A DNA stretch of 8,825 bases, taken from positions 1-8,825 of the forward strand of contig JAJYKH010000090.1 of assembly GCA_021788685.1 (NCBI GenBank), read 5' to 3'. The stretch's first letter is position 1, and every line of letters begins with the position of its first letter. Positions 1 through 5,352 of the stretch are shown piece after piece. The translations under genes and the position numbers were made by a program. The notes under the pieces are model-generated. The model did no database searches and was not told where the DNA came from. It saw only the letters and a list, made by a program, of their open reading frames with translations. The stretch comes from Deltaproteobacteria bacterium. Its GTDB lineage: Bacteria > Desulfobacterota > Desulfobulbia > Desulfobulbales > UBA5123.

Positions 1-5
1 CCCCG

Positions 6-467
6 CTATACGCTCACCGTTGCCGGCTCCTTGATGTGCGCCACCATCCGTCCGAGCTCCGCCATGAACTTCGCGCGGGGGTAATCGACCCCGTGCAGAT
101 AGGCGCTGGCGCCGGCCACGCTCTGGACCACCCAGCTGGCCTCCCGGACCTGCTCCGTGTCCATCCCGTTCAGCTCCAACTGAGCTGTGTGGAAGGGGAT
201 TCAGTAGGCGCAGTGGATGGCGGCCGCCGCTCCGAAGGCCACCAGCGCCTTCTCCCGGGCGGTCAGCCCGGAGTCGCTCAAAAGCCACTTCTGGTTGGCC
301 CAAAACTGGTCGAGCACCGCGTCCGGCATCTCCGTGAACCAGTCGGGCACCGAGCCGAGAGCCTGCCGGATCTCGTTGAGAATCTCCTGCCTGATCGTGG
401 GAGCACCTCTCCGGAAGAAGGGGTCTGTGGACCGGCGTCCCGGAAAGCGGGAGCCGGCCCGCCTCAT
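6..467 (-). CDS. AhpD-like (carboxymuconolactone decarboxylase family) selenoprotein with in-frame UGA = Sec
   Basis: Seen: the minus-strand frame runs from ATG (467) through TGA at 203..201 and on to TAG at 8..6, giving 153 residues if TGA is read as selenocysteine. Around the TGA the protein reads LTAREKALVAFGAAAAIHCAY-U-IPFHTAQLELNG (split at U). This is the AhpD-fold signature C-x-x-C-x-x-x-H with Sec89 in place of the second Cys; Cys86 and His93 are intact. The 64 codons after the TGA stay family-like (helix, then a G-AS-YLHGV-like segment). Known of the family: AhpD-type proteins are small helical thiol peroxidases/disulfide reductases using the CxxC pair, and Sec-containing AhpD-like proteins occur in bacterial selenoproteome surveys. 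Inferred: a cytosolic CxxU redox enzyme; the substrate is unknown. Start is uncertain. ATG467 has GGAAGG directly abutting it and adds a basic 23-residue stretch unlike the family. A good SD (GGAGAGGTG, 412..404) instead points to ACG398 or ATC395, giving about 129-130 residues. Alternative: a nonsense-mutated Cys homologue. Confidence 0.85.
163..200 (-). promoter_or_regulatory. Bacterial SECIS-like hairpin immediately downstream of the UGA codon
   Basis: Read on the minus strand, a lower stem AUCCC (200..196) pairs with GGGAU (167..163). An upper 6 bp stem CAGCUC (187..182) pairs perfectly with GAGCUG (176..171). The apical loop is AGUUG (181..177). The loop begins 19 nt after the UGA and carries a G at its second position followed by U. 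This fits what is known of bacterial SECIS elements: an apical loop roughly 16-37 nt from the UGA, and a G among the first loop bases for SelB binding. The hairpin lies inside the coding sequence, as is usual in bacteria. Folding was judged by eye. Confidence 0.8.
404..412 (-). promoter_or_regulatory. Strong Shine-Dalgarno inside the selenoprotein ORF, pointing to a non-ATG start
   Basis: GGAGAGGTG on the minus strand lies 5 nt before ACG (398..396) and 8 nt before ATC (395..393). No ATG, GTG or TTG is in frame at that spacing. The residues after it (IRQEILNEIRQALG-like) resemble the first helix of AhpD-like proteins, whereas the 23 residues before it look like untranslated leader. Either a rare start codon is used here or translation begins at ATG467. 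Confidence 0.45.
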
Positions 468-468
468 C

Positions 469-561
469 CTTCCATGGTAGCATGTCTTCCATGGTGCAAC
501 TTGCATCATGCGGAGAGTGCATCCATGCATGACATATGGCACCATCTGATGTACCATTAAT
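469..561. promoter_or_regulatory. Divergent intergenic operator-like region between the selenoprotein gene and vapB
   Basis: This short divergent region is rich in symmetric and repeated words. A 10 bp direct repeat CTTCCATGGT occurs at 469-478 and 486-495. A near-perfect palindrome ATGGTGCAA-C-TTGCATCAT (491-509) has one mismatch. TGCATC repeats at 502-507 and 518-523. A perfect dyad ATGG-CA-CCAT lies at 536-545, and TACCAT at 552-557. VapBC complexes normally repress their own promoter through paired palindromes, so these are candidate VapB binding sites. I could not place a convincing -35/-10 pair on either strand. Confidence 0.5.
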
Positions 562-579
562 GCACCTAATGGGAGGTGC
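562..579 (+). promoter_or_regulatory. vapB ribosome binding site within a perfect hairpin
   Basis: GCACCT (562-567), loop AATGGG, AGGTGC (574-579) form a perfect 6 bp stem. Its 3' arm contains part of the vapB Shine-Dalgarno GGGAGGTG (571-578). The SD ends 4 nt before the vapB ATG (583). If it folds in the mRNA it would partly hide the ribosome site. The same dyad could equally be a DNA operator half-site pair. Confidence 0.5.
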
Positions 580-582
580 TGC

Positions 583-780
583 ATGCGGACAACCATCAAT
601 ATCGACGAGCAGCTGTTGGCCGAAGCCCAACGCATCACCGGGACGGCTGAGAAGACTGCCCTGGTGCGAGAGGGCCTCAGGGCTTTGATCGAGCGGGAAA
701 GCGCCCGCCGGTTGGCGCGGCTTGGCGGGTCCGAGCCGCAATTGAAACCGGTGCCGCGTCGGCGGGCGGCATCGGAATGA
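583..780 (+). CDS. vapB: VapB-family antitoxin of a type II toxin-antitoxin system
   Basis: A 65-residue protein starting MRTTINIDEQLLAEAQRITG. This is the typical N-terminal strand plus helix (ribbon-helix-helix-like) of the VapB antitoxin family, followed by a helix (TALVREGLRALIERESARR) and a basic, proline-containing tail likely to wrap the toxin. The ATG has a strong SD (GGGAGGTG) at correct spacing. Its stop overlaps the start of the PIN-domain gene by ATGA (777-780), implying translational coupling. Expected role: binds and inhibits the VapC RNase, and with it represses the shared promoter. Third codon positions look less GC-biased than in the hydrolase and dehydrogenase genes downstream, in line with acquisition as a mobile module (inference). 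Confidence 0.9.
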   Translation: MRTTINIDEQLLAEAQRITGTAEKTALVREGLRALIERESARRLARLGGSEPQLKPVPRRRAASE

Positions 781-1148
781 TCCTGGTCGATACCTCGGTC
801 TGGATCGATCACCTGCGTGCCGGCGACGATGGGCTTGCCGCTCTTCTGGCGGGCAACCGGGTATTGACGCATCCTTTCGTCATCGGTGAGCTTGCCTGCG
901 GCAATCTGCGCAACCGGGGCGAAGTCCTCGGCTTGGCTCGAAAGTTGCCCCGGGTTGTAGCCGCTACCGATGAGGAGGTCTTGTTCTTCATTGAGCGGCA
1001 TGAGCTGATGGGGCGTGGAATCGGGTATATCGATGCCCATTTGCTTGCGGCCGTAACCTTGGCCGGATCGACCCGGCTTTGGACACGGGATAAACGCTTG
1101 TACGAGATAGGCGCCTCTCTTGGGCTTGTTCACGTCCCGGTTGAATGA
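777..1148 (+). CDS. vapC: VapC-family PIN-domain ribonuclease toxin
   Basis: A 123-residue PIN-domain protein, the usual VapC length. The N-terminus MILVDTSVWIDHL carries the first acidic metal ligand, Asp5. Glu38 (in FVIGELACG), Asp86 (in GIGYIDAHLLAA) and Asp105 (in LWTRDKRL) complete the four-acidic-residue Mg2+ site of the family, so the nuclease looks intact. VapC toxins cleave RNA, often initiator tRNA or the 23S sarcin-ricin loop; the target here cannot be read from sequence. It overlaps vapB by 4 bp (ATGA), so the two are co-translated and the toxin should be neutralised by the antitoxin. No terminator is evident downstream before the next promoter at about 1326. Confidence 0.93.
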   Translation: MILVDTSVWIDHLRAGDDGLAALLAGNRVLTHPFVIGELACGNLRNRGEVLGLARKLPRVVAATDEEVLFFIERHELMGRGIGYIDAHLLAAVTLAGSTRLWTRDKRLYEIGASLGLVHVPVE

Positions 1149-1325
1149 TGCAGCCCCAGCCCCCTCCCGGCATTTAGCCCGAATCCTACTGCCTGGACGC
1201 ATCCGCCCTTTCTGTCGCTTCCCATCCAGATTCAGGATCCCATCCCCAAATCTCCATGGCGATCTTCCCCTGAAGTCGGGAATACCGGGCTGACTGACCG
1301 AGATTTTCCCGCCCCCATCCCCCTT

Positions 1326-1334
1326 TGCTATAAT
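1326..1334 (+). promoter_or_regulatory. Extended -10 promoter for the glycoside hydrolase gene
   Basis: TGCTATAAT is a perfect sigma-70 -10 hexamer (1329-1334) with a TG extension. It lies about 70 bp before the hydrolase start codon, predicting a start of transcription near 1341. The -35 region is poor (TTTCCC near 1305), which extended -10 promoters tolerate. This AT-rich word stands out in a very GC-rich context. Confidence 0.6.
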
Positions 1335-1347
1335 CGGGGTAGAGGCA

Positions 1348-1363
1348 CCCCTGCGTGCAGGGG
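1348..1363 (+). repeat. Leader hairpin in the hydrolase 5' UTR
   Basis: CCCCTG-CGTG-CAGGGG is a perfect 6 bp inverted repeat with a 4 nt loop. It starts a few bases after the predicted transcription start. It has no T-run, so it is not a terminator. It may stabilise the transcript's 5' end or be an operator. Confidence 0.45.
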
Positions 1364-1405
1364 CACGCTCATCGGCTACCAACCAACGGGCAAGCGGAGG
1401 CTGGC

Positions 1406-2743
1406 ATGCGCACCATCGCCGCGTTCGGGGCCGTTGTCCTGCTGGTTTCGGGCTGTGCCCATCCGGCCCCGGTTCACCAACCCGGCCCGGGCTTCACCAA
1501 GCCCATCTCCTTCAGCATCCTCGAAGACTACGACAAGGGGGAAGACCTGCGGCAGGTGGAGGCCGATTTCCGACTCTTCAAGGAGCTGGGGGTGACCACC
1601 TGGCGGGGGAGCTTCGGCTGGGACGACTACGAGCCCTCCCTCGGGGTCTACGATTTCGACTGGCTCCACCGGTTCGCCAACCTGGCGGCCAGCTACGGGA
1701 TCAGGCTGCGGCCCTATGTCGCCTACACCCCCGAGTGGGCCGCCTTGGGAGGGCCCGACTCGAAAGTCTGGAACGACCCCCCGGCCCAGGTGGCCGACTG
1801 GCGCGACTTCGCCTCCCACATGGCCGCGGCCATGAAGCGCCACCCCAACGTGCTCTCCTTCGAGATCTACAACGAGGAGAACGCCCGCATGTGGTGGGAC
1901 GGCTCGCCGCGGGAATACCGGCGGGTGCTGCGGGCCGGAAGCAAGGCGGTCCGCACGGCCGCGGGCGGCGACCAGGTGCTCTTCGGCGGCATGACCTATC
2001 CGGACCTGAAGTGGCTGGAGGCGGTCTGCCCCGGCGACGGCGCCAGCTTCGACATCCTGCCCATCCATGCCTACCCCGAGACCTGGACCAAGGCGAACGT
2101 GGTGGTCGAGAACTATCTCGATTCGGGCAAGCCCGGCTTCTTCCGGAACGAGTTCCTCCCGGAGGCCGACAGCGCCTGCGGCCGCAAGTCGATCTGGCTG
2201 AACGAGATCGGCTTCGCCACGGTTCCCGGCAAGAAGAGCGAGCGGGACCAGGCCAACTGGTGGGTGCGGGCCATGGGCACCTTCGTGGCCGCCCCCCGGG
2301 TCGAGCACATCGGGATTTACGAGATCAAGGAGCCGCCGAGAAGAGAGGGGATGATCGGGGGACCGGAAAACTATTACCTGGGGCTCACCTATCATGACCG
2401 GAAAAAGAAGCTCGCCTTCCACACCGTCAAACGGCTGGTGAGCCTGCTCGATACCGGCACGATCACCGTGGCGGACGGCCAGGCGGACCCCGAGGTGACG
2501 GGGGGGACATCCGGGGAGCTCTACCATCACCTGTTCATCCGGCCGGACGGCCGCCAGGTGCTGTTTCTCTGGGACAAGACCGGCGCCCCCACCCTGGCGG
2601 TCCGGCTGGCCACTCCCGGGAAGGCGGTCACCGAATACGCGCTGGATGGGACCGGCCGGCCCTTCCCGGCCTTTGACGGGACCACCCTCACGGGGGTGAA
2701 GCTCGCGCCGGGCCAGGCCAGAGTCTTCGAGATCGCGCCCTAG
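1406..2743 (+). CDS. Lipoprotein glycoside hydrolase, clan A TIM barrel (GH39-like)
   Basis: A 445-residue protein from ATG1406, which has SD GGAGG five bases upstream; an earlier in-frame GTG at 1355 lies in the leader hairpin. Residues 1-17 form a lipoprotein signal ending in the lipobox LVSGC (Cys17), so the enzyme is probably membrane-anchored in the periplasm or outer membrane. The body is a beta/alpha barrel: TWRGSFGWDDYEPSLGVYDF near the start, then SFEIYNEEN with the predicted acid/base Glu157 after Asn156, and IWLNEIGF with the predicted nucleophile Glu267. This is the standard clan GH-A spacing on strands 4 and 7. The last roughly 85 residues look like the beta-sandwich often appended to such barrels. 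The usual NEP is NEE here. The substrate is unknown; a role on exopolysaccharide or plant-type glycans is possible. GH5, GH42 or an unassigned clan-A family is an alternative. A dehydrogenase gene follows 41 bp downstream. Confidence 0.82.
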   Translation: MRTIAAFGAVVLLVSGCAHPAPVHQPGPGFTKPISFSILEDYDKGEDLRQVEADFRLFKELGVTTWRGSFGWDDYEPSLGVYDFDWLHRFANLAASYGIRLRPYVAYTPEWAALGGPDSKVWNDPPAQVADWRDFASHMAAAMKRHPNVLSFEIYNEENARMWWDGSPREYRRVLRAGSKAVRTAAGGDQVLFGGMTYPDLKWLEAVCPGDGASFDILPIHAYPETWTKANVVVENYLDSGKPGFFRNEFLPEADSACGRKSIWLNEIGFATVPGKKSERDQANWWVRAMGTFVAAPRVEHIGIYEIKEPPRREGMIGGPENYYLGLTYHDRKKKLAFHTVKRLVSLLDTGTITVADGQADPEVTGGTSGELYHHLFIRPDGRQVLFLWDKTGAPTLAVRLATPGKAVTEYALDGTGRPFPAFDGTTLTGVKLAPGQARVFEIAP

Positions 2744-2784
2744 GCCCGGGGCAGGCGGTCAGGACCTTTCGCCGGAGGGTGAAG

Positions 2785-4083
2785 ATGGATGCGGCAGCAA
2801 CGGGCGGCGGCAAGCGGCCCCGGGTGGCGATCGTGGGGGCGGGGTTCGGCGGGCTGTGGGCGGCCCGGACCCTGGCCAACACCGCTTTCGACGTGGTGGT
2901 GATCGACCGCAACAACTACCACACCTTCCTGCCGCTGCTTTACCAGGTGGCCGCGGCAGAGCTCCAGCCGGAGCAGATCGCCTACCCGGTGCGGGGCATC
3001 TTCCGCCGGACCCCCAACGTGGACTTCATCATGGCCGAGGTGCGGGGAATCGATTTCGCCGGCCGCCGGCTGCGGACCGACGGCTTCGAGGTTCCGTACG
3101 ACTACCTCGTCCTCGCCATGGGAAGCGTCACCGCCTTTTTCGGGGTGGACGGGGCGGCGGAGCACGCCTTCCGCCTGAAAACCCTGGAGCAGGGGATCGC
3201 GCTCCGCAACCACATCATGCGCTGCTTCGAGCGGGCCGCCTTCGAGCCGGACCCGGTGCGGCGGCAGCGGCTCCTCACCTTTGCCATCGTGGGCGGCGGC
3301 TCCACCGGCGTCGAATACGGGGGGGCCTTGGCCGAGCTGATCCGGGGGCCGATCCAGAAGGACTTCCGGGCCGGGCGGTCCGGCGAGGCCAGGGTGGTCC
3401 TCATCGAGACCAGGGAGAACGTGCTCCCGGGCTACCCGGAGAAGCTGCGCCGGTATGCCCGCGACCGGCTCCGGGCAATCGGGGTGGAGCTGCGCCTCGA
3501 AGCCCGGGTGAAAAAGGTGTGCCCCGACCGCCTGCTGCTCGCGGGCGGCACCATCCTGCCCACCCAAACCGTGCTCTGGACCGCCGGCGTCCGCGGTCAC
3601 TCCGCTTACGCATCCTGGGGACTGCCGGTCTCGTCCCAGGGCCGCATCCGGATCGAGCCCACCCTCCAGCTCCGGGAGCACCCGGAGGTGCTCGTGATCG
3701 GTGACCTGAGCTTCATCGAAGGGGATGAGCACCTGCCCCTCATCGCGCCGGTGGCGGTGCAGCAGGGGAGGCGGGCGGCCCGGAACATCATGGCCCTTGC
3801 CGCGGGCGAACCGCCCAGTCCTTTCGTCTACCGGGACCGGGGGAGCATGGTCACCATCGGCCGGGGGGCGGCGGTGGTGCGCCTCGGGCGCGCTTCCTTT
3901 TCCGGGGTCGTCGCCTGGCTCCTCTGGCTGGTGGTCCACCTCATCAACCTCATCGGCTTCCGCAACCGGCTGATCGTCCTCATCCACTGGTCCTTCAACT
4001 ACTTCCTCTTCGAGCGGGCGGTGCGGCTGATCCTGCCCCGGGAAAGCTCCTGGGTCCGCCAAGCTCAGGACACCGACCGGTAG
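2785..4083 (+). CDS. ndh: Type II NADH dehydrogenase (NDH-2, FAD-dependent NADH:quinone oxidoreductase)
   Basis: A 432-residue single-subunit flavoprotein that passes electrons from NADH to membrane quinone without pumping protons. The first dinucleotide fold is RVAIVGAGFGGL (GAGFGG 18-23, FAD). The second is FAIVGGGSTGVEYGG (GGGSTG 170-175, NADH). The FAD-contacting VLVIGD (Gly306-Asp307) precedes a quinone-side segment APVAVQQGRRAARNI. The C-terminal 60 residues hold hydrophobic or amphipathic helices (VAWLLWLVVHLINLIGF, then WSFNYFLFERAVRLI) that anchor NDH-2 to the inner face of the membrane. Length matches the family. I chose ATG2785 over GTG2779 because the SD GGAGG (2774-2778) would abut the GTG. 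It lies 41 bp after the hydrolase with no terminator between, so co-transcription is likely. Confidence 0.92.
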   Translation: MDAAATGGGKRPRVAIVGAGFGGLWAARTLANTAFDVVVIDRNNYHTFLPLLYQVAAAELQPEQIAYPVRGIFRRTPNVDFIMAEVRGIDFAGRRLRTDGFEVPYDYLVLAMGSVTAFFGVDGAAEHAFRLKTLEQGIALRNHIMRCFERAAFEPDPVRRQRLLTFAIVGGGSTGVEYGGALAELIRGPIQKDFRAGRSGEARVVLIETRENVLPGYPEKLRRYARDRLRAIGVELRLEARVKKVCPDRLLLAGGTILPTQTVLWTAGVRGHSAYASWGLPVSSQGRIRIEPTLQLREHPEVLVIGDLSFIEGDEHLPLIAPVAVQQGRRAARNIMALAAGEPPSPFVYRDRGSMVTIGRGAAVVRLGRASFSGVVAWLLWLVVHLINLIGFRNRLIVLIHWSFNYFLFERAVRLILPRESSWVRQAQDTDR

Positions 4084-4113
4084 GGGCGAGCGCCCGCCCC
4101 TGCCTGACTTTTT
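4082..4113 (+). terminator. Candidate intrinsic terminator after the NADH dehydrogenase gene
   Basis: AGGGGCG (4082-4088), loop AGCGCC, CGCCCCT (4095-4101) form a perfect 7 bp GC-rich stem starting within the stop codon. A TTTTT run follows at 4109-4113. The 7 nt between stem and T-run is longer than ideal, so termination may be partial. Confidence 0.5.
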
Positions 4114-4403
4114 CCCGCCGCGATCTTCTCCAAGGATTCCCCGCGGTTTCCCTATCCCTGGCCGGGGCCTGCCCCCTCCCCGGGTTGCAAAACGGCCCCG
4201 GAAGAGGTATTTTGCGGCCCGTCGGATGGCCCGCCGTGCCCAGAAAGCACGCGGTTTCCGTCCCTTCCGCGCTCCTTGCCCATCGAGATCCTAACGTTCG
4301 GATGAACATATCTGCGGCTGCGACGGCGGGCGAAGGCCGAGGGGCCGTGCCGCGGCTGCCGCCCTCGGCCATTCCCGCACCGCCGCAGCGAGGGACCTCC
4401 CCC
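4114..4403. other. Non-coding spacer upstream of the YitT-family gene
   Basis: No convincing gene on either strand. Open frames here are GC-rich shadows or upstream extensions of the YitT frame. It contains one promoter-like pair (4185-4213) and an in-frame ATG at 4302 without a ribosome site. Nothing else is recognised. Confidence 0.6.
4185..4213 (+). promoter_or_regulatory. Weak sigma-70-like promoter candidate for the YitT-family gene
   Basis: TTGCAA (4185-4190, 4/6 to consensus) and TATTTT (4208-4213, 4/6) are separated by exactly 17 bp. They sit about 190 bp before the chosen start codon. It is the only reasonable pair in this spacer. Confidence 0.35.
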
Positions 4404-5282
4404 ATGCCGCACACCGAAGGGAAAGCGAGCTGCCTGAGCACCTGCCGGCAGGTCCTCTGGAACCTGTTCCTCATCGCCGCCGGCAGCCTGCTCTGCGCGC
4501 TCTCCATCAACGGCATCCTGATTCCGCAGCATTTCGTGAGCGGCGGGGTGACCGGCCTGATCCTGATCCTCCGCAGCTTCCTGCCGGACATCAATTTCGG
4601 GTTCCTCTACCTCCTGTTCAACGTGCCTCTCTACCTGCTGGCCTTCATGCACGTGGGGCGGCGGTTTTTCCTTTACAGCCTGGCCGGGCTGTTCATCTTC
4701 GCCGGCATGGTGGGAGCGGTCCAGATCACCATCCCCATCCAGGAGAAGATCCTCGCCGCCCTGGCGGCCGGCATCCTCCTCGGCACCGGCAGCGGGGTCA
4801 TCCTGCGCTCCTACGGCTCCACCGGCGGGACTGACATCCTCTCGATCCTGCTGCTCCGCCGGTTTTCCGTGAAGCTCGGCAACACCACCCTGGCGGTGAA
4901 CGGCCTGGTCCTCGTTCTGGCCGCCACCCTGTTTTCCCTGGAAGCGGCCATCTACACAGTGATCTACATCTACGTCAGCTCGCGGCTCATCGACCTGGTG
5001 GTGACCGGGCTGAGCCAGCGCAAGGCGGTGTTCATCATTTCCCAGAAATGGCAGGCCATCAACAACGAGATCCTCAAGGGCATCAACCGGGGGGTGACCG
5101 TGCTCAAGGGCGAAGGCGGCTACACCGGCCGGGAGGAGCGCATCCTCTACACGGTGATCACCTTCCGGGAGCTGGGGCCGCTCAAGCAGGTGATCAACCG
5201 GTTGGACCCCGCGGCCTTCGTGGTGGTGAACGACACCCTGGAGGTGATGGACGAGCGGATTGGCAATCAGCCCCACTGGTAG
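4404..5282 (+). CDS. YitT-family membrane protein with C-terminal DUF2179 domain
   Basis: A 292-residue protein. The first roughly 200 residues hold about five or six hydrophobic helices (e.g. LWNLFLIAAGSLLCALSI, FLYLLFNVPLYLLAFM, LAALAAGILLGTGSGVIL, AVNGLVLVLAATLF). They include the YitT hallmarks of IPQHFVSGGVTG early on and RSYGSTGGTDILS mid-way. The last roughly 85 residues are the soluble DUF2179 domain (AVFIISQKW, GVTVLKGEGGYTG, VITFRELGPLK, DPAAFVVVNDTLEV). The family is widespread and its biochemical role is not established; a transport or sensing role at the inner membrane is a guess. ATG4404 with AGGGA eight bases upstream gives the usual family length. An upstream in-frame ATG4302 would add 34 Pro/Ala-rich residues and lacks a ribosome site. 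It is flanked by its own spacer and by a promoter-like region, so it is probably monocistronic. Confidence 0.88.
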   Translation: MPHTEGKASCLSTCRQVLWNLFLIAAGSLLCALSINGILIPQHFVSGGVTGLILILRSFLPDINFGFLYLLFNVPLYLLAFMHVGRRFFLYSLAGLFIFAGMVGAVQITIPIQEKILAALAAGILLGTGSGVILRSYGSTGGTDILSILLLRRFSVKLGNTTLAVNGLVLVLAATLFSLEAAIYTVIYIYVSSRLIDLVVTGLSQRKAVFIISQKWQAINNEILKGINRGVTVLKGEGGYTGREERILYTVITFRELGPLKQVINRLDPAAFVVVNDTLEVMDERIGNQPHW

Positions 5283-5284
5283 GG

Positions 5285-5323
5285 TTGGCAATTTTCCATG
5301 ATTTCATGGTACTATGAGATCAT
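5285..5323 (+). promoter_or_regulatory. Promoter-like segment with tandem dyads ahead of the HD-GYP gene
   Basis: TTGGCA (5285-5290, 5/6 to the -35 consensus) and TGGTACTAT (5307-5315, extended -10, TACTAT 4/6) are spaced 19 bp apart, slightly long. Two perfect dyads of the same form, ATGA-TT-TCAT (5298-5307, extendable to CCATGATTTCATGG) and ATGA-GA-TCAT (5314-5323), overlap this segment with a 16 bp period. They are good operator candidates. Confidence 0.5.
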
Positions 5324-5352
5324 GACCACCAGCCTCCGGACCGGATGACCCC

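Noticed and set aside
201..203. TGA as a simple nonsense mutation or sequencing error
   Set aside because: It falls exactly at the catalytic Cys position, the downstream frame is intact, and a SECIS-like hairpin follows. It is kept as the main alternative but judged less likely.
201..1382. A single 393-codon minus-strand ORF ending at the TGA
   Set aside because: Only its last ~65-90 residues are the AhpD-like protein. The rest runs antisense through vapB and vapC, which have clear family motifs and good ribosome sites.
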